From Paragonimus westermani (taxonomy: Eukaryota; Platyhelminthes; Trematoda; Plagiorchiida; Troglotrematidae): 64,000 nt of DNA. Positions 46,437 to 57,220 of the stretch are shown in pieces. Below the pieces are notes generated by a model. It did no database searches. It saw only the letters and a list, made by a program, of their open reading frames with translations, and was not told where the DNA came from. How positions within the stretch are numbered: the first letter of the stretch is position 1; every line of letters starts with the position of its first letter. A program made the position numbers and the translations under genes. The DNA lies in the NCBI GenBank assembly GCA_008508345.1, contig QNGE01000935.1, forward strand, positions 88,704 through 152,703. Reading direction: 5' to 3'.

Positions 46437-47842
46437 ATCGTCCGCCGCACCTTTTCTGAAGTCAAGATTCATTGCTCTTCAGTACTGTACGATGTCAACA
46501 AGAAGGGTTCGGCATCCACAATCCCTGTGGATGACGAAACGCTACCTATTTAACATTGTCCCTGTAAGGAACTTCGCAAACACGTACATTTGTCAAAATA
46601 TGCTAATCTTTCTACTAGTTTGAAATCAGGTTTATATTACGACAGCTACCCAGTTTCTTACTCGCGGTTGCACCCAATTACTCACCTCTCCGAGTGATTT
46701 CGTATGTGGACAGACACTTCACAATTACCTATCGTACAGAATAGTAACCAGGGATCGCGTGACTTCTTTAAGGGTCTTAGCTGCTACCGTATTTTCTCGC
46801 CTGACTGTTCCGTATGCATGCTTCTGTGTACGCTTGCTATAGGAGGCCTGACACGAACTCAGTGCCACTTTATCCAGTCGTGCAACTAATCGCATGCAGT
46901 GAATGCTTACCCTTTTCCTAACCAAGCATCCATGATTCTATTCATCAAAATTGTTTCGCTTAATGCTTTTCGAGTGGTTTAACTTACTCCAAGGTGCTGC
47001 GCACTTTTCGTTTTTTTTTCAGTGCTGTTGGGTGGGCTGAAGCCCATCTCGTGTTCTTTTTTTCTATAACCTTGGTTGCTGTCATTGGTCCCAGAGTAGA
47101 ATAGGGGGCGACTACGTATCGTATTTCTAATCCTCACTGGAAATACACGGTTTGTATCCAAACCTTACCGTGTTCTTTTAGTTCGGTGCTTGTTGGGACT
47201 ACGTTTCGGTCGCCCAAGATTTTTTAGGAATCGGTCACAACACACTAAGGAATAAATAATTTAAATAAAGGAATCCTATCAACGTAGCAGTCAAACTTTA
47301 TCAACCCTCCCTACGAATTGTAACGTCCCTTACCTAAAAGCCCTCGTAAGTTTGTCCCCCAAGTGGGCTAGATAGGGTTTTCTTTCTCTCTCCCTCGAAT
47401 AACAATGGCATATGCAATTCTTACTAGCCTACTCGAAAACAGCAGTGTGGCGATAGTAACACTTCAGTGTTTTTCTCATGCTTTTAATTCTCAGCCCACT
47501 TTTATTTATGTGTGTTGTCTCCGTAGTCGAGGTGGATCACAACTCACTCCGCACGTCGCTAGGTTGACATCTCTCCCTCTCTTTATGTGCACTGTCCTTT
47601 CCAGAGACGTTAACAATACATCGGGCCACTGCACTGAGTCCTTGTTTTCATTGTTACATCCTTTCCGATAATAACAATCAGACACCTTATCATGCTGTTC
47701 ACAGGACGTGACATTACGACGCCTACACAGCCCATGTTCGGGAAAACTAGATCAAAACAATTCAGCAGTTTTGACCGCATGCCGCTTTCCAGTTATTTAG
47801 ACATTTACATAATTACTCACGAGTAGTCATGGATTTGGTTCA
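46437..47842. other. Unassigned spacer
   Basis: No recognised gene or repeat. An LTR would be expected beyond the integrase, but no repeated LTR partner is visible in the window. Confidence 0.4.
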
Positions 47843-47901
47843 TCTTCAAGTTGAACATCACCCACATTTTATCGCAGCTTTCGCATTCAGATAGACATTC
47901 C
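47843..47901. repeat. Half-copy of the fold-back repeat
   Basis: The stretch tcttcaagttgaacatcacc and the following cgcattcagatagacattcc match the left arm of the element at 33007-33171, after which similarity stops. Confidence 0.7.
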
Positions 47902-47964
47902 ATAATTACTGGTGAGTACTACGGCAGAGTTGTCAATTATGAAACGATCCATTTGTAAAAGTAT

Positions 47965-48042
47965 GTGCTTTAGATTCGAACCGACATCAATAACCGTAGT
48001 CCCTACGCACCATGTGTTCTACTAGCTGGGCTACGAAGCCAG
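47965..48042 (-). repeat. tRNA-related SINE head
   Basis: The minus strand has TAGCCCAGCTAG (48033-48022), a good polymerase III A box, and GGTTCGAATC (47982-47973), a good B box, at tRNA-like spacing. The 3' side continues without a pairing acceptor stem, so a SINE or tRNA pseudogene is favoured over a functional tRNA. Confidence 0.55.
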
Positions 48043-48399
48043 ATCGGTAGCTTGGGAATTTCCCATTACATCTGTATGTCCAAATCCCCTCCACTGTGTA
48101 TAACCATAATTGAGGATAGTGCTTCGATCAATAGGATGGCAACGACAGCCAACTACCTAATCATGGGTCTGCACTTGTGATTTCGTGCTGATTGCAAGTC
48201 TTTACTAAATAGAGTTCAGTCATACGAAAGTGCTCGTTTTTTCACTCCTAGTTATGACCCTATGCCTTGGATCTACGATCTCCTCACCAATCGGAATGAT
48301 AGTATTTGGTGTCTGTCAAGGTCGCTGTCTGGCTGCTGTCACAGTATCCGCCTATGGTCAACGATCAAACCCACACGCTTTGGCCTCGCCTCGTTACTT

Positions 48400-48888
48400 C
48401 CGCTCGCATCCCTGAATTTCAAACGGACGTGTGCCGACGGCAGGCGTTGAAACATACACGCACACACGGCGGATGCAGTAGAGCCACACACATATGTACA
48501 CACTTGTGGCCTGCTTCCGTTCGCTATTCACTTCGGTCGCGCTCTCTGTCTCTCTAACATTCGCGCACTTCCGCAGCCGTGCAAACTCATCACAGTGTGC
48601 GCGCGCATATACACCCACGCACGCATGCCCGTCTGTCAAACGGTTTCCGTTCACCCTAACAACCACGGGCCTTAACTTCCGTTCCAGTTTACGCCTCTCC
48701 CTGTCTTCGCATCGGCCTTGAAACCTTCTGACTGGCGGAACAGGCAACTAGGGCTGGATGCAATGTGTGTGCGTGTGTGTGCGACCAGGACTCGACCAGG
48801 GCGGAAAACATTGGGGAAATCCTTGACTTGAGAACAACAAATTTGACTTCATCGTTCAGACCACTTCGGAGCGGCTTTTGGAGCTTAC
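48400..48888 (+). promoter_or_regulatory. CpG- and CA-rich putative promoter/5' UTR
   Basis: CpG dinucleotides (cggtcgcgctc, ttcgcgcac, gcgcgcat) and CA/GT-rich runs are clearly denser here than in the surrounding DNA. It ends directly before the ATG of the new gene at 48889. No TATA box is evident. The base composition also creates a spurious 117-codon minus-strand frame. Confidence 0.45.
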
Positions 48889-49275
48889 ATGGAGATGGGG
48901 TCACCGGTGAATAGCATACTGACAGAAACATCCACCGTGGAACCCCTCCGATATGCCTACGGTTCTGACAAGCGCCTGTTTGATCAGAGGACTCCCAACA
49001 AAATGTCTAAGAGACCGACTGAAATCAATACGAGTACTAATGGCCCCAAACGACGTCGTTTTGATGCGAATCCTATAGATTATGATGCGAATTCCGAAGA
49101 AGCAATTAGTGTATCGGATTCCAACAAATCGTACGATGGTGAACTGTCGAATGGATTACACACAGAACTAACGTCGACGAACTTAAACAATTCGGAAAGC
49201 CTGCTGGTAAAAGAAGAGAACAATTACGTGTCGTACACTGATCAGTCAAACATGAATGAGATTGAAAACGAGGAG
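48889..49275 (+). CDS. First coding exon of a putative nuclear protein
   Basis: The ATG at 48889 opens 129 codons up to a consensus donor, GAG|gtgagc (49275/49276); without splicing the frame stops at 49299. The peptide is hydrophilic and acidic-Ser/Asn-rich with a basic NLS-like NGPKRRRFDANPID and earlier TPNKMSKRPTE, followed by SEEAISVSDSNKS and ENNYVSYTDQSN. No folded domain is visible. It resembles the disordered N-terminus of a chromatin or transcription regulator. The CpG-rich sequence just upstream supports a real 5' end. If the exon at 53500 belongs to it, a bromodomain protein such as a polybromo-like subunit is possible. Confidence 0.6.
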
Positions 49276-52037
49276 GTGAGCATTGATCATAGTCTATGAA
49301 CGTCACTTTGGGGCAATTTTTCTATCAGCTAGGTACCACTCATAGTCGCCTGCAACTTTCATGTTCTCGCAGACTTTTCACTTAGTCCCTTTTTGACCAC
49401 TATGCCATTAATCTCACATTAGGTACGACCAAATTATCATATACAAACGCCCAGAACTGTTCATTTGCTAGTGATGTTAATGTTTGTAGTGTTATTTTGA
49501 TTAGGCGACTTACTTCAGCAATTTTTCTATGTAAGGTATGTTGCTACTGGATAGTTAACTTGCGCGTTTGCGTTCGTACGAATGTGTACCACTAAACTGA
49601 GTGAAGTAATGAGGAAGAGTAAATCACATGGTGCTTTTCGTAAAAAACTTTGCGTAGGTCACGACAAGCAATGATGGTAGATTGTGTGCCCATATAGGAC
49701 GGCAGGTAGGAGGAAGAGAGAGAGGCTTACAAGCATCTAAACATAGAAACGAAACCTGTCAACGTATTCATGGCGTCAGCACTCACAGCAGACGTGGGGT
49801 TGCGACAACTGATGACTAAAAAAATGCATTTCTGCCCGATTGCGATGTGGCAAACAGGGACCGATTGTCCATGGTTGAAGAATCTAAGTATGGTTTTTTG
49901 GTGATACACTACACACGATTTAGCTCTATGTAACCTATATATAGTTGCAGTAGATTACGTCCTCGAACTAGATGGCTTCACAATAGGCCATGACCTCGTC
50001 GTGTGAATGAAATCGCATTGCTTACCTCATGAAAGCATTGTTTTGTTGAGAACAGTTTGGATTATGTTTGTCTGTGAGCAAAGCGCATACCATCGTTGGA
50101 CATATTTTCCGGTTTATTCATAGAAGATTGGTATATCAAGCTGTGTGACACGATGGTGAACTATCTGTCTCTTAATATCATTCACACAATCCTGTCATTA
50201 TCCCTCCGTCTAATTCTGAAGTCTACCAAACTACGGTTCGATCACCGCTACCACCAGGGCTCAACTGCCATTATCCGCATGTGTGCATAAGTGATTAATT
50301 TCCGGGTCACAGTAGCATCCAGTTTAGCTGATACGACAGTAAGCTCGTACGACCGATGACTGAAACATGAGAGCGAGTTGAAATGGATAGCAAGTGTGTA
50401 ATTAGGCAGTAATGAAAAACTTACCTTGATCTAAGAAGGGGGTCTGTCGGCTCTAGGTGTAGACTTTTTGGAAGTTGCCCACCCAAACAGCTACTTTAAA
50501 CCATTTCATTCCGTCGTGTTTCGCAGCACGGCCGCTCTACTTAATGGAAAATAATCTGTGGCGTTACGTGATAGCAACATCCGTTTTCCAGATTAACTTG
50601 TTACGGTGATCGAAGCCAAAGATTGCACATGACTCTCACCACAGGTGGCGTGCACTATGCAACTTGTGGTCCCGTTCACTCATCCCATATTCTGCATAAA
50701 CTCGAGGATATAAGGTCAACAGGTGTGTAAACGGAAGCCCCTACAGTCACATGAGACACGATTTATATGTGGATCAATAAAACATCTCGGGGAGCATTAA
50801 TGGTCTTACAGGGATTCAGCCGGATCACACCAACGGAGGTAGATAGTAGTGTGGTGTGTGTGTGTGTGTGCGCGCGTGGGAATGGCACATTGACTAGCAA
50901 CAGCTGACAGCGCCAATCAGTTCATCTTCAATCGGGTTTCGAGTGGTTTTGGAATGGATGACCAAAGGTGGATAATGGACTGTTCTAACTGCCTCTGCAC
51001 ACAGAAGCGTGTATCGTGGAATCTGATGACGATCATATCAGCCGCTAATAACAGTCGAACTCTGACCGATTGGCTTGGCGGACCTTGTAAATGATTCGAA
51101 ACGCTTCATCCGTCTTGATTCGATGACCAGTGCCAGTCACGTGAGACCCGATTGCGCCTGAAATGAGTTCAGTCAAATTATTACAAGGCAATTCCGCGGA
51201 ATTTCCACGAATCCCGTCCGACGGTCGCCTTGTGGTTCTCTCAACGTATTCGGCGTCCGTTCGAGACCATCAGTGTTCGTTTCAGCACCACAAATGCACC
51301 CCAAGATCAGGTGACCCCTCTTAATAGTAGATTGATCACGCTCTTGCGGTTCTTCTTGCCTACCTATTCCATAGACTGCGCGTTAGCAACTAAAATATAT
51401 ATAACTTTATACCAGAAGTAGGTCGTTCACAAGCAGATAGCCTTTACCAATATGTTTCATGTCCCCATCCGATCGATGTCCATCTCAAGGTGGGAATTGG
51501 TTTGATAAGTCATCAGGATGTGAATTGGTGGATTAAAGAAACGTTGAAGTCCAGAAGATTGAGAGGAGAATAGAAAAGATCTGGAAGGTTGGTTTATTAA
51601 TTGTCAGTGGTCGCTTTGAACAGCTTCCAACAGAGGACAACGTTAGTTAGCCCCCTTGTATGGGCCCACAATTTACAAGTTTTGTCAGTTATTGGGCTTC
51701 ATGCGAGCCTCGTGGAGCAACTGAACGGTAGTGGCCTACGAGTCGGTTTGCAAAATAGATCCATATGGAGTGTAAATAATTGATACTTTCAGAAAGACCT
51801 TTCTTTAGTCCATGAGTTCACTGAATCAAAAGCGTATTGAGCACATGTGTTGATACTGATTTGAGTAATGCTAAGATTGGCATGGAACACAATATAGATC
51901 TCCTGTGTTAACCACTAAGTTGAAAACAGGTCATGAAGTGTTTATGACGTAACCGGTAGTGAATAATGAGGTATAAAGTATGTATACTACATTATTTTTT
52001 CCTGTTTCCGTCTTATTTTTTTTTAAATTTTTGTCAG
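49276..52037 (+). other. Putative intron 1 of the 48.9-kb gene
   Basis: No coding signal recognised. A short GT-rich microsatellite lies at 50854-50876. The 3' end has an exceptionally long T-rich tract (about 51990-52034) before cag. Confidence 0.4.
50854..50876. repeat. (GT)n/(CG)n microsatellite
   Basis: Short run of GT dinucleotides followed by cgcgcg, an alternating purine-pyrimidine tract. Confidence 0.9.
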
Positions 52038-52064
52038 AAATCAGAACGAACTGAAATCGTTCAG
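52038..52064 (+). CDS. Candidate 27-nt microexon
   Basis: It is preceded by a very strong polypyrimidine tract and gtcag. The nine codons KSERTEIVQ end at CAG before gtttgc, a weak donor. Both edges are phase 0, compatible with the exon ending at 49275 and the exon at 53500. Support is only splice-signal quality and phase, so it may be spurious. Confidence 0.25.
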
Positions 52065-53499
52065 GTTTGCTTTTAAAATGAACATGTCTAAGGTCGATTT
52101 TGTATCATCGTATTTCTATGATGCATGATAAGCGGTACCTTCGATCAAATACTCGAAGGTGCGTTCGGTTCAAACATAGATTTGGGGGTGTGTTCCTCAA
52201 GACTGTCATGAAAGTCACTGCAGATACCTAATTAATACACTAACATAACGGAATAAAACCCTCACTCATTACCTGCCAAAAATAATCACTTATTTTGAAT
52301 TTCGTTTGAAGATTGAAATAAAACCACCACCTTTAAATCCACATACCGTTAATGTTTGTGCTGTTGCAAAATTTACTGTATTGCAAGTAAGACCGATACG
52401 GAACAAAATTTGTTGGGAATATAACCACCGATGGGTCATTGAGCTGAGACAGTTTTTTTAATAGGCTTATTTTCGTTACATCTATATCCCTTGGTTGTAT
52501 GGCTGACTATTCACGTTTCCGTATTTGGAACGAGTCACGGTATCATGTGGTGGTAACCGCATTCTGTGCAATTAGTGTGATCGCGGTTGAAGCATTCAAG
52601 TGTGCATTTTGGTTGTTTGTATCCATGCTTATATACTTGACAACCAGCCCTGATTAGGTAACATTAGCTCTGACAAAGCTGCTCAGCGAGGTAGGCACTA
52701 AAGTTCTGTTAGACTCACTACCTACTGGAAGATAATGCTTTTGAAGACGTTTGTCGTAATCAGGATTTCCCATGTCCGTGGTTCTCATTTTCGGATTTCC
52801 CAGTACTATGGATGAGAAGTCTAAAACTCGAGGGGGCTAGTTTTGAATGCAAATTTCATCTAATGATTTGCTCACCACTCAACAACGGACTTCAACGAAA
52901 CCCAGTGAAGCACCAGGCAAACAAATGTGATGCTCTTCGATGCAACTAGATGCCAGTTAATTGGGAGGCCGAATGTAAACGGACACCTTCTCCAACCCTG
53001 AAATCAAAACGTTTGGAGTTGTTTTGAACTGGTAGACATTATATTCATTGAAGTGCCACTGTCTTAAAGGATACAACCCCAGGTAGTCACAGTGAAAGGG
53101 GGTTACTTAACCGTTTGGAATATTGCCAGTTTATGTACGCCAGTGTCCCAACTGGGATGTTAGTGGAAAACATTCAAAAGACAAGCGTAACGGATAAGAT
53201 ATATCGGTAAACACAACTCGGATTGAGCAGGAAGTCTAATACTTTGCGGTCTTCGGGATTGTTCTCTGTAATGTTTAGCAATAGTGATCGTTAAGATTGT
53301 AGAGTAAAATCCGAACGACCGCCCGAGCACCGAAACCGACGACATCTCAACGAGAAATGATGAGTAGGGTTGTAAGTTTATTAATGAACAGCTGGCGTTG
53401 CAAACCGTTGCTGACCCGGTAACCAGTTTATTCGAACGACTTGTTCGATCATTCGTCAAAATTCTATGGGCACCTTTTTTCATTTACTGTCATTTTCAG

Positions 53500-53557
53500 T
53501 CACCAGTCTTGGACAAACTGGTCGACGAAATAATGAAGGTTGATCAGACGACGCGAG
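53500..53557 (+). CDS. Candidate exon, start of a bromodomain-like helix
   Basis: The acceptor cattttcag follows a T-rich tract and the donor is G|gtagag. The 58-nt exon opens in phase 0 and encodes SPVLDKLVDEIMKVDQTTR plus one base. The pattern (Leu/Val heptads, then D..TTR/G) resembles helix Z of bromodomains, where a sequence such as IVDAVIKYKDSSGR precedes the ZA loop. No exon with the diagnostic PDYY or N-A-x-x-Y-N motifs was found downstream, so the rest would lie beyond the window or escaped me. Confidence 0.4.
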
Positions 53558-56500
53558 GTAGAGATGGAAGTGCATAGCTCGCGAGTTCGACTTATTGTAC
53601 CGACGTATGTGCACTCAGTTCCCAGTATCCGTAACCAGATATTTCCCATTCATCGTTAACATACAGAGTGCGATCAAATTGTCCTGAGCCTGGTGAACTA
53701 ATTAATTAATACTTCATTCCACTCAGCTTACTCCTAGCTAGGACAGTAAAAAGAAGGGGCTTAGTTTGGAATATAGTTTAGCACATATGCCATTAACAGT
53801 TCCTAAAAAGCGGCAATTTTCCAATCCTTTCTCAGATCAATCGTAGTGTAAGCACAGAACTTCTGAGTGGCCAATGGTAACCGGCTTCCGGTAATGGAAA
53901 CAAAGAAATCACCGGAATAACAAGCTGGTATACGAGCCAGAAGAAAAGTTGAGTATGTGACACGGTCAGCACAAATGATTGTGGTCCGACCAATGGTTGC
54001 TAGCCCAACCGGTGACACGGTGAGTCACCTGCATAGTAGACAAACTGACAAACTCACAACTATTCACGGTTCGGGTAAAACGGGATGGGTCATGAAGGCG
54101 ATCTAGCGATAGTGTTTCTACTGCACCAGCGTCTTTCATGATCATCAGTGTTTCTTCACCTTCCGGTTGGTGTAGATGCCGTTTTGGCGAACGGTACTGT
54201 CTCATGTTACTTTGTGCTTATATACGAGAGCGGCCAGTTTGTGGCGTGCGGGGATATGGTGCACTATAACAGAACTTTGAAGTTGAACAGTGTGATCGAA
54301 TTATCTGTCTACACTGATGCAGATTAATGGTGGTAATTACTCCTAGTATAGAACACACTCTCAGACTGGTAGACTAATAACCCGTGGGGGAGTCCCAGTA
54401 ACGATTAATCCTGCACTGTGTTGCTCCTTATACTGGATCTATGCCTGACTATGTATCATTTATGACTCTGAGGTCTATTTAGACCATCTCAGTGCGTGAA
54501 TGTTTTTTTATCAGGGTTATAAACAAGACGGTGGGCAGTCAAGTTTTCACATCATGCTTCTTTTTTACTGAGACTACATGCACGCTACCCACTTACCCAC
54601 AATCCAATTTGGCCTGCTATCCCAACATACAATGACAACAATCAGTCAGTGGGCCGTCACGTTTTCACACTCTGCTTCACGTTGTAACTGTGTCTACGCT
54701 CTCTTTTACACCACATACCTACTTGCATGCAACCGCGATCGGTCACTTGGGTCCAACTGCCAAAAGTTGTTTTTCATTTGCTATGCTTTTCGTGTTTAAA
54801 AAATAACTGAACTATAAACTGGACAATGGTGGCAAATTCGCGGTAAGTCTCCACGATCGGGTAGAAGAGATCTCAGTTGGCTTTGATCCAAGTGAATCAA
54901 TACCGAACTACTAACTACTGGGGCTTAGGCTGGCATTTTAGCCAGGTCCTCAAAATGACTACATCTTTGTCAGCGGGAGCGTTGACTTTGTTTCCCGCCT
55001 GTGGTATACACACGGGGGCCACAAGTTACCCAACCGCACAAACTATGTGGATAATCATGCTTCTTTAACCTCAGGCTGTTCTGTCCGGTTTGCCTTGAAG
55101 GTTGTAAATGCAAATAATGCTGTCATCCTCATAATCAGGCTGTTTCCCTTCAAATCTAACCATTTGTAATACTCGCACAAAGCACGGATCTTCTTAAAGG
55201 TTGTTCGTGTGATTACAACGAATGGCCACAAGCTTACGCGTGTGTGCTTATTGCGTGCATGTATTGGGTCGCTCAGTTTATCATCATCGCGTCATCCAAA
55301 CGATTCTCTCTCCGATATATCACACCATTTGAATAGGCACGACACCTGTAACAAGCCACTTGAATTAGTTTCATCTTCGCTTGTGTTCTTCAATTTGGGG
55401 TTATTAGCATTAGATGCGAACCTCTTATTCAGTTCACCGACGAGCTTACGGGCCTCGATTGTGACACAGCTATTAGGGTAAATAATGCCACTCGTTCGCC
55501 TGCCCCTCGTCGCTGATACGTACCCTTTGAACCGCGCTGTTGTTTCAGTTGAGGTTTGTGAGCTGAAATTACCATGATTTGAAATTGTACTCTGTGAAGT
55601 ACGTCATACCCCATACTTTGCAGCTCGTTTACCACTGATTGCTGATGTGCTTCAGTTATGGAATTTGACAGTGTCATATCCACACCATCAGTTTTGGACT
55701 AATTACTCCAGCGCTGTCATGGACTGCACCGTAGACGGTCGAAAACCTTAAATTCAAGCTTAGCAACCATTTGATCCACGCTAGATCAGAAGCATTATGC
55801 AGAGCTTTGAGTAGACTATTGCAATTCGAACGGGGAATTGTCTAACGTTACAAAGCTATTTTTCGTCATGGTTACACTGTTCGTTAGCATACTTGTTTAC
55901 TGACCCTTAGTTTCGGCTAGGAAAATACAGGTTACGCAATCCTCTTGGTGGTCGAGCTTTTCGTTAATTTATTTTGTGTACAGACCAAACAACGACATCG
56001 TTTTCGGAAGACGAAACGTTTAACTTGTCAATAATTGTGTTACTCTCACCGCGTAGACTTTCATGATAGCTGCGTCAACGTGAAAGTGAAAGTCAGGAGA
56101 TACAGATACATGGCACGTGTTCGATAGATGAAAACCGTGACGTTAAGAATTAGCTTCATTGGTCGCGTTATTGTCTAGCAAGGGATCAAAAGAACGTGAC
56201 CTACCTGTGGTTAGGCCCGCTGTCAAAAATTATGTGAAATCCTACTTAGAAGTTCTCTTGCCTCCAAGCACTGAGTTGTTTTAAGTGACGTTTCGTTTTT
56301 GTTTCCTGTGTTCCATGCATCATTATCTAAGCCTCTCGCAGACTGAAATATCAGTGAAAAGTTGGACACGATCACTCTCGCATCCTTTGAAGTGTGGTAT
56401 AAGTTACTCATGTTTTTGATCAGCTGCACTTACCAAATAACGTTTTTTGCTACTTTAGTTTCTTAAATATTTTAAATCTTCATTGCTGGCAGCAGGCACC

Positions 56501-56989
56501 AATTTAATAGCTCACCATATCCTACAACGTATGTTTCTTGCGTTTGTGTTAGGCGTTAACCGACTTCGTGATTCGAGCACTTTGGATTTCTCTGACCAAC
56601 CACACACAATTGCATTTCCGTCAGCCTCCTATTCCTCAGTATTATCCTCACTGAAACACACCCTCGGATGTATGCAACCAGACACCCATCCACGGCTGTT
56701 TCCGTTTTTTGACTACTCCCGTTTTCCGTTAATCGATCGAGAAAGGCGGCCGTAAGGGAGCGCAAATACGCACTTGTGCGTGTGTTATATGTACAATCGA
56801 AAGCAGACAAAACTATTCACGTGGGCTTGCAGGTAGGTTTACATCCTACTGTTAGTATCGCCACGGACGGTGCTGTCTATGCTGCGGCTGACTGATGTGG
56901 TTCGAGCGAGACTGTATGCGGAAAACGTTTAATCCGCTTTCCGTATTAGTCAAGTTGTTTTGCCTGATCACACAGTTTCCTGTGGACAA
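53558..56989. other. Unassigned intronic/intergenic DNA
   Basis: No supported exon. A minus-strand stretch at 54205-54060 contains GAVETLSLDRLHDPSR, which weakly recalls the SIDRLKPA end of gypsy integrases. Two similar segments of about 35 bp occur at 54530 and 54650 (gtgggc.gtca.gttttcaca). Nothing else is recognised. Confidence 0.35.
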
Positions 56990-57220
56990 GAAACACGTAG
57001 GCGGACACCAAAACAATCTCCTGTCTCGCTTCTTACGAATAGGAGTACCAGCGCGTGCATACACGCACGCAGTGCGAATGGTTCTCTCCGTCTCAGCTAC
57101 CGAAAAACCAATTGACCGAATTCACGCACGTGCGCTAGAAGTTCATCATGTTAACGACCCTCGCACATTTTCTGAGCGTTTGCGCATGTCACACGTATAA
57201 AACGTGCGTGCTCAGTTGAG
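56990..57220. promoter_or_regulatory. CpG-rich patch with TATAAAA
   Basis: CpGs are clustered (gcgcgtgcatacacgcacgc, cacgcacgtgcgc) and TATAAAA occurs at 57196-57202. No convincing coding exon starts nearby on either strand, so a promoter role is only a possibility. Confidence 0.25.

Noticed and set aside
48394..48747. 117-codon minus-strand frame
   Set aside because: Composition artefact of the CpG/CA-rich promoter region; no motif and opposite to the supported gene.
50510..50545. tttcgcag acceptor as exon 2 of the 48.9-kb gene
   Set aside because: The phase-0 frame reaches TAA after five codons.
54060..54205. ETLSLDRLHDPSR resembling a gypsy integrase C-terminus
   Set aside because: Single short motif with no adjoining integrase core; kept only as a remark.
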